NCBI RefSeq assembly: GCF_017874215.1
Contig: NZ_JAGGLB010000017.1
Span: forward strand, 144,708 to 208,707
DNA length: 64,000 bases
DNA from: Paenibacillus eucommiae
Lineage (GTDB): Bacteria; Bacillota; Bacilli; Paenibacillales; NBRC-103111
Direction: 5' to 3'
Position 1 is the first letter of the stretch, and each line of letters starts with the position of its first letter. Of the stretch, positions 8,285 through 16,020 are shown piece after piece. Under the pieces are notes generated by a model that worked only from the letters and a program-made list of their open reading frames with translations, made no database searches and was not told the origin of the DNA. The position numbers and the translations under genes were made by a program.

Positions 8285-8542
8285 CAGCTCAATACCTGGT
8301 TTGAGGTCTGGCTGTCGGAATGCCACCAGAACAAGCCGCACGCGGCGCTGAGCGGCGATCAAACACCGGAAATTGCCTATCGGAGCGATACCAAGGCGCT
8401 TCGACTCGTGGACGCGGAGCTGTTGGCTAGCGCCTTTCTGCACAGCGAGAATCGTAAAGTCGACAAGGCCGGGTGCATCAGCTTCATGGGTAAGAAATAC
8501 GAAGTCGGCTTGCTATTCATCGGACGAATCCAGAACTGGTAA
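8285..8542 (+). mobile_element. Mu/IS481-like transposase C-terminal fragment
   Basis: The frame continues as LNTWFEVWLSECHQNKPHAA, then SGDQTPEIAYRSDTKALR, then GCISFMGKKYEVG. This resembles the end of the integrase core plus the Mu-type C-terminal beta domain of Firmicute integrase-like transposases. It ends at a TAA at 8540, overlapping the last codons of the convergent sensor kinase by 30 bases. The native C-terminus beyond KYEVG is lost. Confidence 0.7.
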
Positions 8543-9589
8543 TGTGAAATAAAATACGGTCTCGACGCCGGGCTCACTTCGAGCTCCGATGGATCCGCCG
8601 TGGTCTTCGATAATTTGTTTGCAAATGGCAAGCCCAAGCCCAGAGCCTCCGAGCTTGCTGGAACGGGACTTGTCGCCACGATAAAAGCGGTCAAAAATAA
8701 AGGGCAGATCTGAGTCGGCTATGCCCGTCCCGTTGTCAGCTATCGAGATTTGAATATAGTTGCCTATAACTGTTGTTGCAATGGTAATTCTGGTTTCTTG
8801 TCCGGCATACTTAGCTGCATTGCTCACCAAGTTATCGAATACCTGTGTAATACGGCTGCGGTCTGCTTTGATCGGCAAGGCATGGAAAGGCCTGTTGACG
8901 ATCAGGCTGGCTGAGTGATCCATAAACTCCAGTTCCATAGGTCTTACAATGTCTTCCAGAAGCTCCTGGCTGTTCTCCAGTTCATAATGCATAGGCAGCT
9001 GGCCAGATTCCAGCTGAGAGAATTGGAACAAATCCTCGATCAGCCCGTCCAGTTTGTACGTCTTGTCTTTAATAACGGCGAGATAGCGGGCATGCTTCTC
9101 CTTGTCATGCACGATGCCGTCCTGCAAGCCTTCCACGTAGCCTTTAATAGAACTGATCGGCGTGCGCAAATCGTGTGAGATGCTTGTGATGAGCTCTTTG
9201 CGCGCCTGCTCGGACAAGCGCTGTTTGTTCAGCGATTCCTGCAGCTTCGAGCGCATCAGCTCGAAAGCGGTGCTGAAGCGTCCCATTTCATTATTTCTAT
9301 GATAAGTTATCTGAAAGTCCAAATCGCCCCGCATAATTTTGTCTGCCGAGGCACTTAATTCCTTCAATGGATCAAGGATGTCCCGTGAGATGATTTTGGC
9401 CAGCAGCACAGCGAAAACCACTAGCGCCATGATCAGGCCAGCAATCACAATCATTATATTTGTGTACATGGCCGTTCGGGTGCCAGGCTGTACGGAATCA
9501 ATAGAACCGAATAAGCTCAGTATAAGGAATGGCACAATGGAAACTACGGTTAAAGAGGTAATCAGTTTGAAACGCAGTCCTGTTTTCAT
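8513..9589 (-). CDS. Two-component sensor histidine kinase (HAMP type)
   Basis: 358 residues. There are two membrane segments (about 7-29 and 43-66) with a very short ~13-residue external loop, then a HAMP linker (67-120), a dimerisation/phosphoacceptor domain with H139 in SHDLRTP, and an ATPase domain with N, G1 (DNGTGIAD), F (FDRFYRG) and G2 (GGSGLGLA) boxes. The tiny extracellular loop is typical of intramembrane-sensing kinases paired with ABC transporters (BceS-like). It overlaps the upstream response regulator gene by 4 bases. The last few codons (LDSSDE) are read from DNA that on the other strand belongs to a transposase fragment, so the natural C-terminus seems to have been replaced just after FYFTLPV. 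Confidence 0.9.
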   Translation of the reverse strand: MKTGLRFKLITSLTVVSIVPFLILSLFGSIDSVQPGTRTAMYTNIMIVIAGLIMALVVFAVLLAKIISRDILDPLKELSASADKIMRGDLDFQITYHRNNEMGRFSTAFELMRSKLQESLNKQRLSEQARKELITSISHDLRTPISSIKGYVEGLQDGIVHDKEKHARYLAVIKDKTYKLDGLIEDLFQFSQLESGQLPMHYELENSQELLEDIVRPMELEFMDHSASLIVNRPFHALPIKADRSRITQVFDNLVSNAAKYAGQETRITIATTVIGNYIQISIADNGTGIADSDLPFIFDRFYRGDKSRSSKLGGSGLGLAICKQIIEDHGGSIGARSEPGVETVFYFTLPVLDSSDE

Positions 9590-10287
9590 CGTTCGCTCCC
9601 ATCCAGCTTATAGCCAATTCCCCAGACCGTTTTGATAAAAGCAGGTACAGAGGGATCTAATTCAATTTTCTCTCTGATCTTCTTGATGTGCACGGTAATC
9701 GTGTTCATATCGCCGTACTGGTCATATCCCCACACACCTGCAAAAATCTGCTCACGCGTAAACACCTGATTCGGATGACGAGCAAAAAAAAGAAGGACCT
9801 CAAATTCTTTGGCAGAAAAATGAACGGGATTGTTTCTGACGATAACCTCGTATGCCTTGGAGTGAATTTCCAATTCTTTGAAGCTAATAACATCCGACTG
9901 TTCTGGCGGCCTTGACAGCTGGTTGCTTCTTCTTAATTGCGCCTTCACTCTGGCGACAACTTCACTGGGACTAAAGGGCTTCACCACATAATCGTCCGCG
10001 CCAAGACCGAGGCTTAGAATTTTGTCCGTGTCGCTTTTTTTAGCGCTTAGCATGATGATGGGGACGGAAGATTCGGCCCGGATCATTCGGCAAATCTCCA
10101 TGCCGCTGAGGCTTGGAAGCATAATGTCCAGAATAACCAATTGGGGCTGCAGCTGTCTGAACAGGAGGAGAGCCTCCTGGCCATCCCCGATCAGCGCAAC
10201 TTCGAATTGCTCTTCCTCCAAATAATCCTTCAGCAGCTCGGCAATTTCTTGCTCGTCCTCCACGATCAGTATGTTTGTGCCCTTCAT
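9586..10287 (-). CDS. OmpR-family response regulator
   Basis: 233 residues from the ATG at 10287, chosen because GAGGGTGG lies just upstream; the open frame extends a further 13 codons. The receiver domain holds E10/D11, phosphoacceptor D54 (VILDIMLP) and K103 (VVKPF). The C-terminal winged helix contains FTREQIFAGVWGYD and TVHIKKIREKIE. It overlaps the kinase gene by 4 bases, a typical translationally coupled pair. The upstream genes on this strand encode a small membrane peptide and an ABC-2 transporter. The regulator probably controls that transporter, and possibly the operon itself. Confidence 0.93.
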   Translation of the reverse strand: MKGTNILIVEDEQEIAELLKDYLEEEQFEVALIGDGQEALLLFRQLQPQLVILDIMLPSLSGMEICRMIRAESSVPIIMLSAKKSDTDKILSLGLGADDYVVKPFSPSEVVARVKAQLRRSNQLSRPPEQSDVISFKELEIHSKAYEVIVRNNPVHFSAKEFEVLLFFARHPNQVFTREQIFAGVWGYDQYGDMNTITVHIKKIREKIELDPSVPAFIKTVWGIGYKLDGSER

Positions 10288-10359
10288 GCAAACCACCCTC
10301 TTTGTGTATGGATCTCTCCTTATCATAAAAGATAGCGGTGTCGAAGTAAAACAGATCCA

Positions 10360-10443
10360 TTATTTCTCGACCCCTATGAGTGTGGAAAGTAACAGCACAG
10401 TAGCAATGACAATAAGTCCAATATAAATCATGCGTTTGACCAA
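10360..10443 (-). CDS. 27-residue hydrophobic membrane peptide
   Basis: A TTG start preceded by GGGAGGTGAACGCA opens a frame of 27 codons: MVKRMIYIGLIVIATV then LLLSTLIGVEK. It has two basic residues, a ~20-residue hydrophobic span and a short charged tail, the layout of a single-pass small membrane protein. It lies between the ABC permease gene (32 bases upstream) and the response regulator gene (72 bases downstream), all on the same strand. The ideal ribosome site and operon position argue that it is real. It may act as a regulator or accessory subunit of the transporter or kinase, but this is inference. Confidence 0.6.
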   Translation of the reverse strand: MVKRMIYIGLIVIATVLLLSTLIGVEK

Positions 10444-10475
10444 TGCGTTCACCTCCCTGCTTCCCCTTATCTGAA

Positions 10476-11237
10476 CTACTTAATCTCTTTCCTTTGAAAA
10501 ACAAGCATGCCCCAAACCGCAAATACAGCAAAAGTTAAGATAGCTATGCCGATAGAAAGCAGAATCGCTTCGCCGGTCATTTGATATTCAAAGGACTGGA
10601 GAAACAGCTTGAACACGGAGTGGTCATAAAAGGTTTTGTAGACCGGGATACGGCCTGCCAGGGATTCGGAAATCGTATCGAAGAAAAGAAAGAACAGCAG
10701 CGAAATTCCAATCGTCGCACCAGCTTCTGTGAAATAAATCCCCAGTACAGCTACGATAGCAGCAAAGGCCGCAGCGAACAGAACGGTTAAAGAGAGCGTC
10801 CGGAACAAGTATTCGGCGGCGGCGACTTCCGTCAAACTGCCAAAGCCGTTCAGGATCGTACCCAGCAGGATATAAATGAGCGGACAAAGCAGGGAAAGGA
10901 ACACAATGCCCAGCGTAAATGCCAGCAGCTTCGCCGTATAAATCCGCTTCCTGGTAAAGCCGGATGAGGACGTCACCTTCATGACACCGGAAGCATACTC
11001 CTTGGAGATAAAAAATCCGGCCCAGATCCCCAACGAAATTTTCAGCAATAACTGGTTGACCTGAACAGCATTACTGAAGGACCTCATGCCGGTCATAGGA
11101 GGCTTTGCACTGTCCAGAGTAAGGATATGGGTGATAACAAACAAAGCGATCGGTGTAGTGATCATTATGAGCATCAGCATCTGGAATATAGGATCCTTTC
11201 GGAGCTTGTACAGTTCAGAGCTAAAGAGATGATTCAT
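10476..11237 (-). CDS. ABC-2 type transporter permease
   Basis: 253 residues from the ATG at 11237, which follows TTGGAGGTGGTGTGC. About six hydrophobic segments can be seen: near 20-40, the short region around 75-85, 110-135, 150-175, 180-195 and 225-248. The sequence after the second segment (FISKEYASGVMKVTSSSGF) is the typical cytosolic loop of ABC-2 permeases such as those of bacitracin or lantibiotic export/immunity systems. Its start overlaps the end of the ATPase gene by 17 bases. It probably forms an exporter with that ATPase. The substrate is unknown. Confidence 0.85.
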   Translation of the reverse strand: MNHLFSSELYKLRKDPIFQMLMLIMITTPIALFVITHILTLDSAKPPMTGMRSFSNAVQVNQLLLKISLGIWAGFFISKEYASGVMKVTSSSGFTRKRIYTAKLLAFTLGIVFLSLLCPLIYILLGTILNGFGSLTEVAAAEYLFRTLSLTVLFAAAFAAIVAVLGIYFTEAGATIGISLLFFLFFDTISESLAGRIPVYKTFYDHSVFKLFLQSFEYQMTGEAILLSIGIAILTFAVFAVWGMLVFQRKEIK

Positions 11238-12153
11238 GCACACCACCTCCAATCTTCTGGATGAAGTAGCGCTCCAGTTCTTCGCTTACCGGCATAAATT
11301 GCTCGATTTCCAGTCCTGAAGCTGACAGCAAGGAAGAGATGGTGCCCGGGCGTTCATTCGGATCATATAATCGGATGGAGTCGTCGGCCATTCTATCGAT
11401 TCTGGCTGCTGCAAGCTGATTTCGGAGCAAGGCCTCAGCCTGATCAGCATTATTGACCTTGATGTGCAGATATTGGCGGCACTTCCCGTTCAGCTCTTCT
11501 GCGGTCAATTGCTCGAGCAGCCGTCCCTGGTGAATAATGCCGTAATGAGTGGCCAGCAAATGGAGTTCACTTAGAATATGGCTGGAGATCAGGATGGTCA
11601 TGCCGGTTTCCTGGTTAAGCTTCGTCAGCAGCTGCCTCATTTCCATGACGCCAATCGGATCAAGCCCGTTGGTCGGCTCGTCGAGAATAAGAAACTCCGG
11701 ATCTCCCAGCAGGGCAATGGCCAGACCAAGGCGCTGCTTCATACCGAGGGAGAAATCCTTGGCCGGCTTGCGGCCTGTATCCCGCAGGCCGACGATGTCC
11801 AGTGCAGCTTCGATGCTGGTCCGGCTGGCAATACCTTTTTGGAGCCGGCGGACCTCCATATTCTCCCATGCTGTCATGTGGGGAAACAGTGCAGGATTCT
11901 CAATGGTTACACCCATGCGCTTGCGGGCCTGGACAATGCCGCTGTCAGAGCTTCTTCCGAACAGCTCAATGCTGCCGGAGCTGGGGGATGCCAGACCTGA
12001 GACAATTCGCATCAGCGTCGACTTGCCGGCGCCATTTTGCCCCATAAAACCGTAGATACTGCCCTTGCGAATCGACAGGTTTACTTGATCGAGAGCGGTG
12101 TGAGTGGCATATTGCTTGGTCAATTGCCGGGTTTGCAGTACATAATCCTCCAC
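11221..12153 (-). CDS. ABC transporter ATP-binding protein
   Basis: 310 residues. Walker A is GQNGAGKST (38-46), the ABC signature is FSLGMKQRLGLA, Walker B is FLILDEPTNGLDP, and the switch is ISSHILSEL. The extra ~90-residue C-terminal domain is usual for drug or peptide exporters of the BcrA type. The start is a GTG with GGAGGCG ten bases upstream. It heads the minus-strand operon ATPase, permease, membrane peptide, regulator, kinase. With the short-loop kinase, the operon looks like a peptide-antibiotic sensing and detoxification or envelope-stress module. Confidence 0.9.
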   Translation of the reverse strand: MEDYVLQTRQLTKQYATHTALDQVNLSIRKGSIYGFMGQNGAGKSTLMRIVSGLASPSSGSIELFGRSSDSGIVQARKRMGVTIENPALFPHMTAWENMEVRRLQKGIASRTSIEAALDIVGLRDTGRKPAKDFSLGMKQRLGLAIALLGDPEFLILDEPTNGLDPIGVMEMRQLLTKLNQETGMTILISSHILSELHLLATHYGIIHQGRLLEQLTAEELNGKCRQYLHIKVNNADQAEALLRNQLAAARIDRMADDSIRLYDPNERPGTISSLLSASGLEIEQFMPVSEELERYFIQKIGGGVHESSL

Positions 12154-12338
12154 TTGCAGGTATCGCCTCCACTTCTTTTTACGCTATAGACTCGCTATAA
12201 CTTTCCTAATCATAAACGCCAATTATGAATGGACGACTTCGAAAAAATAAACAAAGAACAGGGATTTTATTAAAGTTTGATAAACAAGTCATTGGCTTTG
12301 TTGTGGTTGTCGTGGGATTAGTTTTGTGCACAACAAAA

Positions 12339-12370
12339 ACCGCCAGGATTAAGTTTCCTGACGGTCTTTC
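12339..12370. terminator. Hairpin with T-rich flank, possible bidirectional terminator
   Basis: ACCGCCAGGA pairs with TCCTGACGGT (9 of 10) around a 7-base loop. On the plus side it is followed by CTTTCTC, and on the minus side by TTTTTGTTG. Minus-strand transcripts running out of the serpin gene would meet it about 540 bases later. Confidence 0.5.
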
Positions 12371-12429
12371 TCAATATTAGAAAGTTTAAATGCCTCACAG
12401 CGCTAAAGTATATAGCAGGGGTTACCCTT

Positions 12430-12886
12430 GGGAAAGAGCAGTCCGTAGCAGTCCGCATCTACTGAATGGAGGAGTGTGTGCTTCACTTAACGATGTTTTT
12501 CATCATTAAAGGAAGTGTTTCCAGGTCAATCAGTCACTTTAATGATGATTTTCATCGCTAAAAGAGGCCAGATGGCCTCTCTAGATAGATAAAAGGGATT
12601 TTAAGATGTTTTTCATCGTTAAAGTAAGGATGTGGAGCGGACCTTAGGCTTTTAACGATGAAAATCATCGTTAAATCGCAGATCCTGTAGATCCTCACAG
12701 ATCCTTTCGGTTGCGCGCGCTGGCGGCGTGTTATTCAGGCACAGCGGCTTGGACTGCGGGGAAATCTCTTCCAATCCAGAGAAAAACCCTTGCTGGAAGT
12801 AAGTTGGAGCCTGAGAAAACATCCATTACCTCCCAAGCACTGGCGTCACGAACATGCACCTCAAAGGACGCCACAAGGCGTTTTCC
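12430..12886. repeat. Dispersed repeat module A containing four palindromes
   Basis: Four imperfect 24-25-bp palindromes of the TTTAACGATG / CATCGTTAAA family lie at 12487-12510, 12538-12562, 12599-12623 and 12651-12675; the last is a perfect palindrome with a 5-base loop. The flanks align with the module at 42062-42485: GGGAAAGAGCAG before, CAGTCAC.TTAATGATG between, CTTGCTGG..G..GAGCCTG after. The 3' end, CAAAGGACGCCACAAGGCG followed by TTTT, recurs in modules at 42485, 43816 and 50584. Apart from these repeats I see no gene between 12154 and 12906. Confidence 0.8.
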
Positions 12887-12906
12887 TCAGTGATATGGAA
12901 TCCAGC

Positions 12907-14241
12907 TCATTCGCCGGCCTGGCGAACAGAGCCCATAAACAAAATCGAGGAAGTACGTTTATCGTGAATGGCAAAAAAGAAGGGCCGGTTGACTTCCATC
13001 TCAAAGGATGCTGCAGGAGGCTCGGCCGAGGCTGCTTTCGCTTCAATACTGGTCACAGCAGCTGCTTCGGTTCCTTTTTCCTGAACATCGATATAGGATT
13101 TGTGTTTAACCTCTTGGATGAACACATTATCAGATAGTGAGATCATAGCGCTGAAATCGGCTTGTTGGCGATCAAATGCGCGTTCCATACCGAGAGCTTT
13201 CAGGGTGTCATTCAAGGTTAACTCATATTCCATTTGAAAGCGGGGCAATCGCAGCTCACCCATTGCGGGCTTCATGGACCCTAGCCATGTATTCCAATTG
13301 TCAGGTGTCAACTGTTTAAGAAATTCTTCTAGTGTAGTCTCTTTATCTGGGAGAAATACAAGCATGCTGAGGTCATTTCCAACGTATGGAATTCGTACAG
13401 CTTGAAAGCCGGCACTCTCGCCGCTGCCTTCGTTCTCCAAGTAATCATATTTGCTTTTGCTAAACATCATTTGAACCTCAGACTTAGATTGATCCGGCCC
13501 AGTAAATGTTTTGGCCTCAGTAGCTGTCTCATTAAAGGGTACGGCCCAATTGGCATTGAAATAAATTGCGTTCAATAAAAATAAAATGGCATCTCTGTCT
13601 ATTGGTTTCTCGATAATCTTGTCGATCTTTCCTTCCGTATGCTTCCGTACCCAGTTGTTGATTTGGTCCGCTGCTTCGGGAGCCTGCAAATTCAAGGAAT
13701 TGATTTCAGCGCGATAATAATCTTTGTTTAATTGTTTGAAATCCTTGTTGAAGCTTAAGTCTTCTTTCGCCCACAGGGAGTTGGCAATCGCTAAGCGGAT
13801 TTCTTTACCGCTGTGTGTGAGCAGGTCCAACATGACCTCATAGCCATGATTTCGCTCCTTGGCATCTATTCCTTGGAGGTGCAAAACCTTCTCCATAGCT
13901 TCGAGCGTTGCCCCGCTTGCTCCATTTGCAGTCATCGCTAAAGCAGTGGCAATACTGACGGGCGACAAAAAGTCGTTCTTCGCATCAGGGTCAGCCTGGG
14001 TCTTCTGAATTTCGCGATACAAATCAAAAGCGAAGGCAAGATGTGCCTCAGAGATTCGGGAATCAAAATCCTTCACAGTGAATTTGGATAATTCTACAGC
14101 AGCGTCATTGTTTGTAATAGGGCTGACCTCGCCTTCTTTTTCATTTAATTTTGCTTTCATGGAGCCACAGCCCGTTGCGAGCAGCAGGACGGATAGCCCT
14201 AGCATCATAATGAACCAACTGATTCCACCTGTTTTTCCCAT
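12907..14241 (-). CDS. Serpin-family protease inhibitor, lipoprotein
   Basis: 444 residues. An N-terminal hydrophobic segment ends in LLLATGC (C25), consistent with a lipoprotein on the outer face of the membrane. The rest is a full-length serpin: NDFLSPVSIATALAMTANGA, NAIYFNANW, and a C-terminal NRPFFFAIHD strand. The reactive loop starts at E388 (EKGTEAAAVT), with the small-residue hinge expected of an inhibitory serpin. Counting 17 residues from that Glu puts the scissile bond at A404-S405, suggesting elastase- or subtilisin-like targets. Bacterial serpins are thought to protect against host, competitor or self proteases. The gene is monocistronic. Its 3' end nearly touches repeat module A, whose terminal hairpin lies 21 bases past the stop. 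Confidence 0.92.
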   Translation of the reverse strand: MGKTGGISWFIMMLGLSVLLLATGCGSMKAKLNEKEGEVSPITNNDAAVELSKFTVKDFDSRISEAHLAFAFDLYREIQKTQADPDAKNDFLSPVSIATALAMTANGASGATLEAMEKVLHLQGIDAKERNHGYEVMLDLLTHSGKEIRLAIANSLWAKEDLSFNKDFKQLNKDYYRAEINSLNLQAPEAADQINNWVRKHTEGKIDKIIEKPIDRDAILFLLNAIYFNANWAVPFNETATEAKTFTGPDQSKSEVQMMFSKSKYDYLENEGSGESAGFQAVRIPYVGNDLSMLVFLPDKETTLEEFLKQLTPDNWNTWLGSMKPAMGELRLPRFQMEYELTLNDTLKALGMERAFDRQQADFSAMISLSDNVFIQEVKHKSYIDVQEKGTEAAAVTSIEAKAASAEPPAASFEMEVNRPFFFAIHDKRTSSILFMGSVRQAGE

Positions 14242-14445
14242 GGGTTATTGTTCCTTTCTTATGCTTGGTTCTTTCATTGACGGGAACAAGGAGGGGGAAG
14301 TTGCAAAAGGGTTTGGAAAAATCCTTTATTTAGGTAAATTCACAATGGTTAGGAGTGAGAAATTAGGAGTGAGGAATGAGCTAGTGAGATGTGAGAAGTG
14401 AGAAGTGTAGGATTACCCAAATCTAACAAGAGAGAATAAGAGGAT

Positions 14446-14491
14446 TAAAAAAAAGCAATAAGCGTAGTCCGACTTAACCGCGCTTAATGCT
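14446..14491 (-). terminator. Intrinsic terminator of the GIY-YIG gene
   Basis: On the minus strand AGCATTAAGCG pairs with CGCTTATTGCT (10 of 11) around a 16-base loop and is followed directly by a run of seven or more T. It sits 15 bases beyond the stop of the GIY-YIG gene. The neighbouring stretch 14340-14405 is a purine-rich series of GTGAGAA/GTGAGGAA words with no gene. Confidence 0.8.
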
Positions 14492-14505
14492 TCTGTTTGA
14501 TTCAT

Positions 14506-14862
14506 TTATTTGTATAATACTTTATCTACATTATATTTTGCCTTGAATTCATTAATGATATAGGTTTCATAAATTTCTCTATGAACGGGGTCCTCAATTA
14601 GACAAACATCAATTTTAGTGACTTCGTTTCTGTTCATTTTGATCGCGGATACTGTATCTTCAAAATGTTTTTTAATTCTTGGTCTTAGCTTCCTTGCTTT
14701 GCCGACGAACAATAGTTCATCCTTGTCATTGTAAAACATAAAAATTCCACCCATATCTCTAGGAATAAGGTGAAAATCCGTAAATCCATAAATATTGCTT
14801 AGCTCTGGAGCATCTTGTTTGGTTATGCTAACATGTGGTGCTGGTACGGTTATGCTTATCAC
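14506..14862 (-). CDS. GIY-YIG nuclease-like protein (YurQ/UvrC-N type)
   Basis: 118 residues. The GIY-YIG core is degenerate: GGIFMFY at 38-44 in place of GIY, and LLFVGKA at 51-57 in place of YIG, followed by RKLRPRIKKHF. A conserved-looking Glu region follows (HREIYETYIINEF). This arrangement matches the small Bacillales proteins related to the UvrC N-terminal nuclease, annotated as excinuclease-like (YurQ). The true function is unclear, and loss of the first Tyr may impair catalysis. The start is a GTG with AGGAAG nine bases upstream. It is monocistronic, with its own terminator. Confidence 0.8.
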   Translation of the reverse strand: MISITVPAPHVSITKQDAPELSNIYGFTDFHLIPRDMGGIFMFYNDKDELLFVGKARKLRPRIKKHFEDTVSAIKMNRNEVTKIDVCLIEDPVHREIYETYIINEFKAKYNVDKVLYK

Positions 14863-15155
14863 TTTAGCTCACTTCCTCTTTCCATATAGGAGTAAATACT
14901 ATCACAAATTCATGCGTAAAACCACCAGTAAAACTACCTTTGGAATAGGCAGCTTTAACATTCGCTTAGGGGCGCAAGGGGCTGCGCGGATCATAATTAC
15001 GGACACTGTACCCCCTATTTGGATAAAAAGGAGCCTATTTCCCCAGCCTGGTGATTAACCTAAATGTTTATTTCCAATACGCTCAACCTGCTATGGGAAC
15101 AAAAAAGATGTAAAAGTACATCATTTTTGGACCTGAAAGAACCCGCCAAAGGTAA

Positions 15156-15290
15156 TTCCTGCAAATCTGCAGGATTTTAGGCGACTTTTGTCCGTTTGAG
15201 CGCTCCAAGTGACTATTTTCCTGCACAATTGCAGCAATTCTCGGTCCATACCCGATTTAAGGTGAAAAATCCTGCACTTTCGTAGGTTTT
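15156..15290. repeat. Three short TCCTGCA...TGCAGGA-type repeats
   Basis: The gap 14863-15331 holds no gene. It contains three related inverted motifs: 15156-15178 (TTCCTGCAAATCTGCAGGAT), 15216-15239 (TTTTCCTGCACAATTGCAGC), and 15266-15290 (AAAATCCTGCACTTTCGTAG). Copy 1 is a good palindrome and the others are decayed. Between copies 1 and 2, the word GGCGACTTTTGTCCGTTTGAG resembles the GGTCACTTTTGTCC words of the repeat tract at 22879-23075. Confidence 0.6.
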
Positions 15291-15331
15291 ACTTCCGGTA
15301 TATACTTTATATAGAAGAAAGATTTGAGCAA

Positions 15332-15958
15332 ATGAGATGTTATTCATGCAAAGGAGGGGGAAGAAGTATAGAACCGGAGAATCAGCTCCATGGCTCACTG
15401 TTAAAACGATTCAGCGACGATATTCCCGATACGGAGTGGCAGTGGTTTTTAACGCAATTGCAAAGGCAAAAGCTAGGTAAAAATGATTATTTCATTCGTT
15501 CGGGAGAGCATGCGCGATCCATTGCTTTTTGTGTGGAGGGGCTGTTCAGATTTTATTATGACTCGGAACAGGGGAAAGAAGTCAATAAAAGTTTTTGTGG
15601 CAGGGGGGAATTCGTGGCCGCTTTCAGCGCGCTTTTGCTTAAGGTGCCATCCTCCTTGCATATTCAGGCGTTGGAAGACAGCGATCTGCTGATTGTATCC
15701 TATGATGTTTTTGTATCGCTGTATGAAAGACATATTTGCTGGGAGCGCCTCAAAAATAGGCTGGTGGAAAAGCTATTCATCAAGAAAGAGCAGCGTGAAA
15801 AGGAGCTTCTTCTTTGCTCGGCAGAACAACGGTATCATATATTTGTGGAGGAATATCCTGAGCTGCATGAGCGAATTCCACAGTATCACATTGCTTCCTA
15901 CCTCGGTATTACACCAGTTGCTTTAAGCCGAATTCGCCGCCGTATGAACCTGGGTTAA
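15332..15958 (+). CDS. Crp/Fnr-type transcriptional regulator
   Basis: About 208 residues. An N-terminal cyclic-nucleotide-binding-like barrel (LGKNDYFIRSGEHARSIAF, then GLFRFYY, then GEFVAAFSALL) is followed by a long helix and a C-terminal helix-turn-helix (HIASYLGITPVALSRIRR). This resembles the Firmicute Crp-like regulators usually next to the single gene they control. The start is uncertain. The ATG at 15332 has only a weak upstream site, while a strong AAAGGAGGGGG lies at 15350-15360 inside the frame with no ATG, GTG or TTG at usable spacing. An SDR gene starts 62 bases downstream on the same strand and is the likely partner or target. Confidence 0.8.
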   Translation: MRCYSCKGGGRSIEPENQLHGSLLKRFSDDIPDTEWQWFLTQLQRQKLGKNDYFIRSGEHARSIAFCVEGLFRFYYDSEQGKEVNKSFCGRGEFVAAFSALLLKVPSSLHIQALEDSDLLIVSYDVFVSLYERHICWERLKNRLVEKLFIKKEQREKELLLCSAEQRYHIFVEEYPELHERIPQYHIASYLGITPVALSRIRRRMNLG

Positions 15959-16020
15959 TGAGAAGAGGAGCCCTTTGCCTTATAGTTGTGACATATTCAA
16001 CTTTAGGGGGAGAGACGGCG

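Noticed and set aside
12487..12675. Regularly spaced ~25-bp repeats resembling a CRISPR array
   Set aside because: Units are palindromic with variable loops, spacing is irregular (roughly 28-37 bases), linkers recur between clusters, and no cas genes are present.
12790..13137. Plus-strand open frame over repeat module A and the serpin 3' end
   Set aside because: It is antisense to the serpin and composed of repeat sequence, with no protein-like features.
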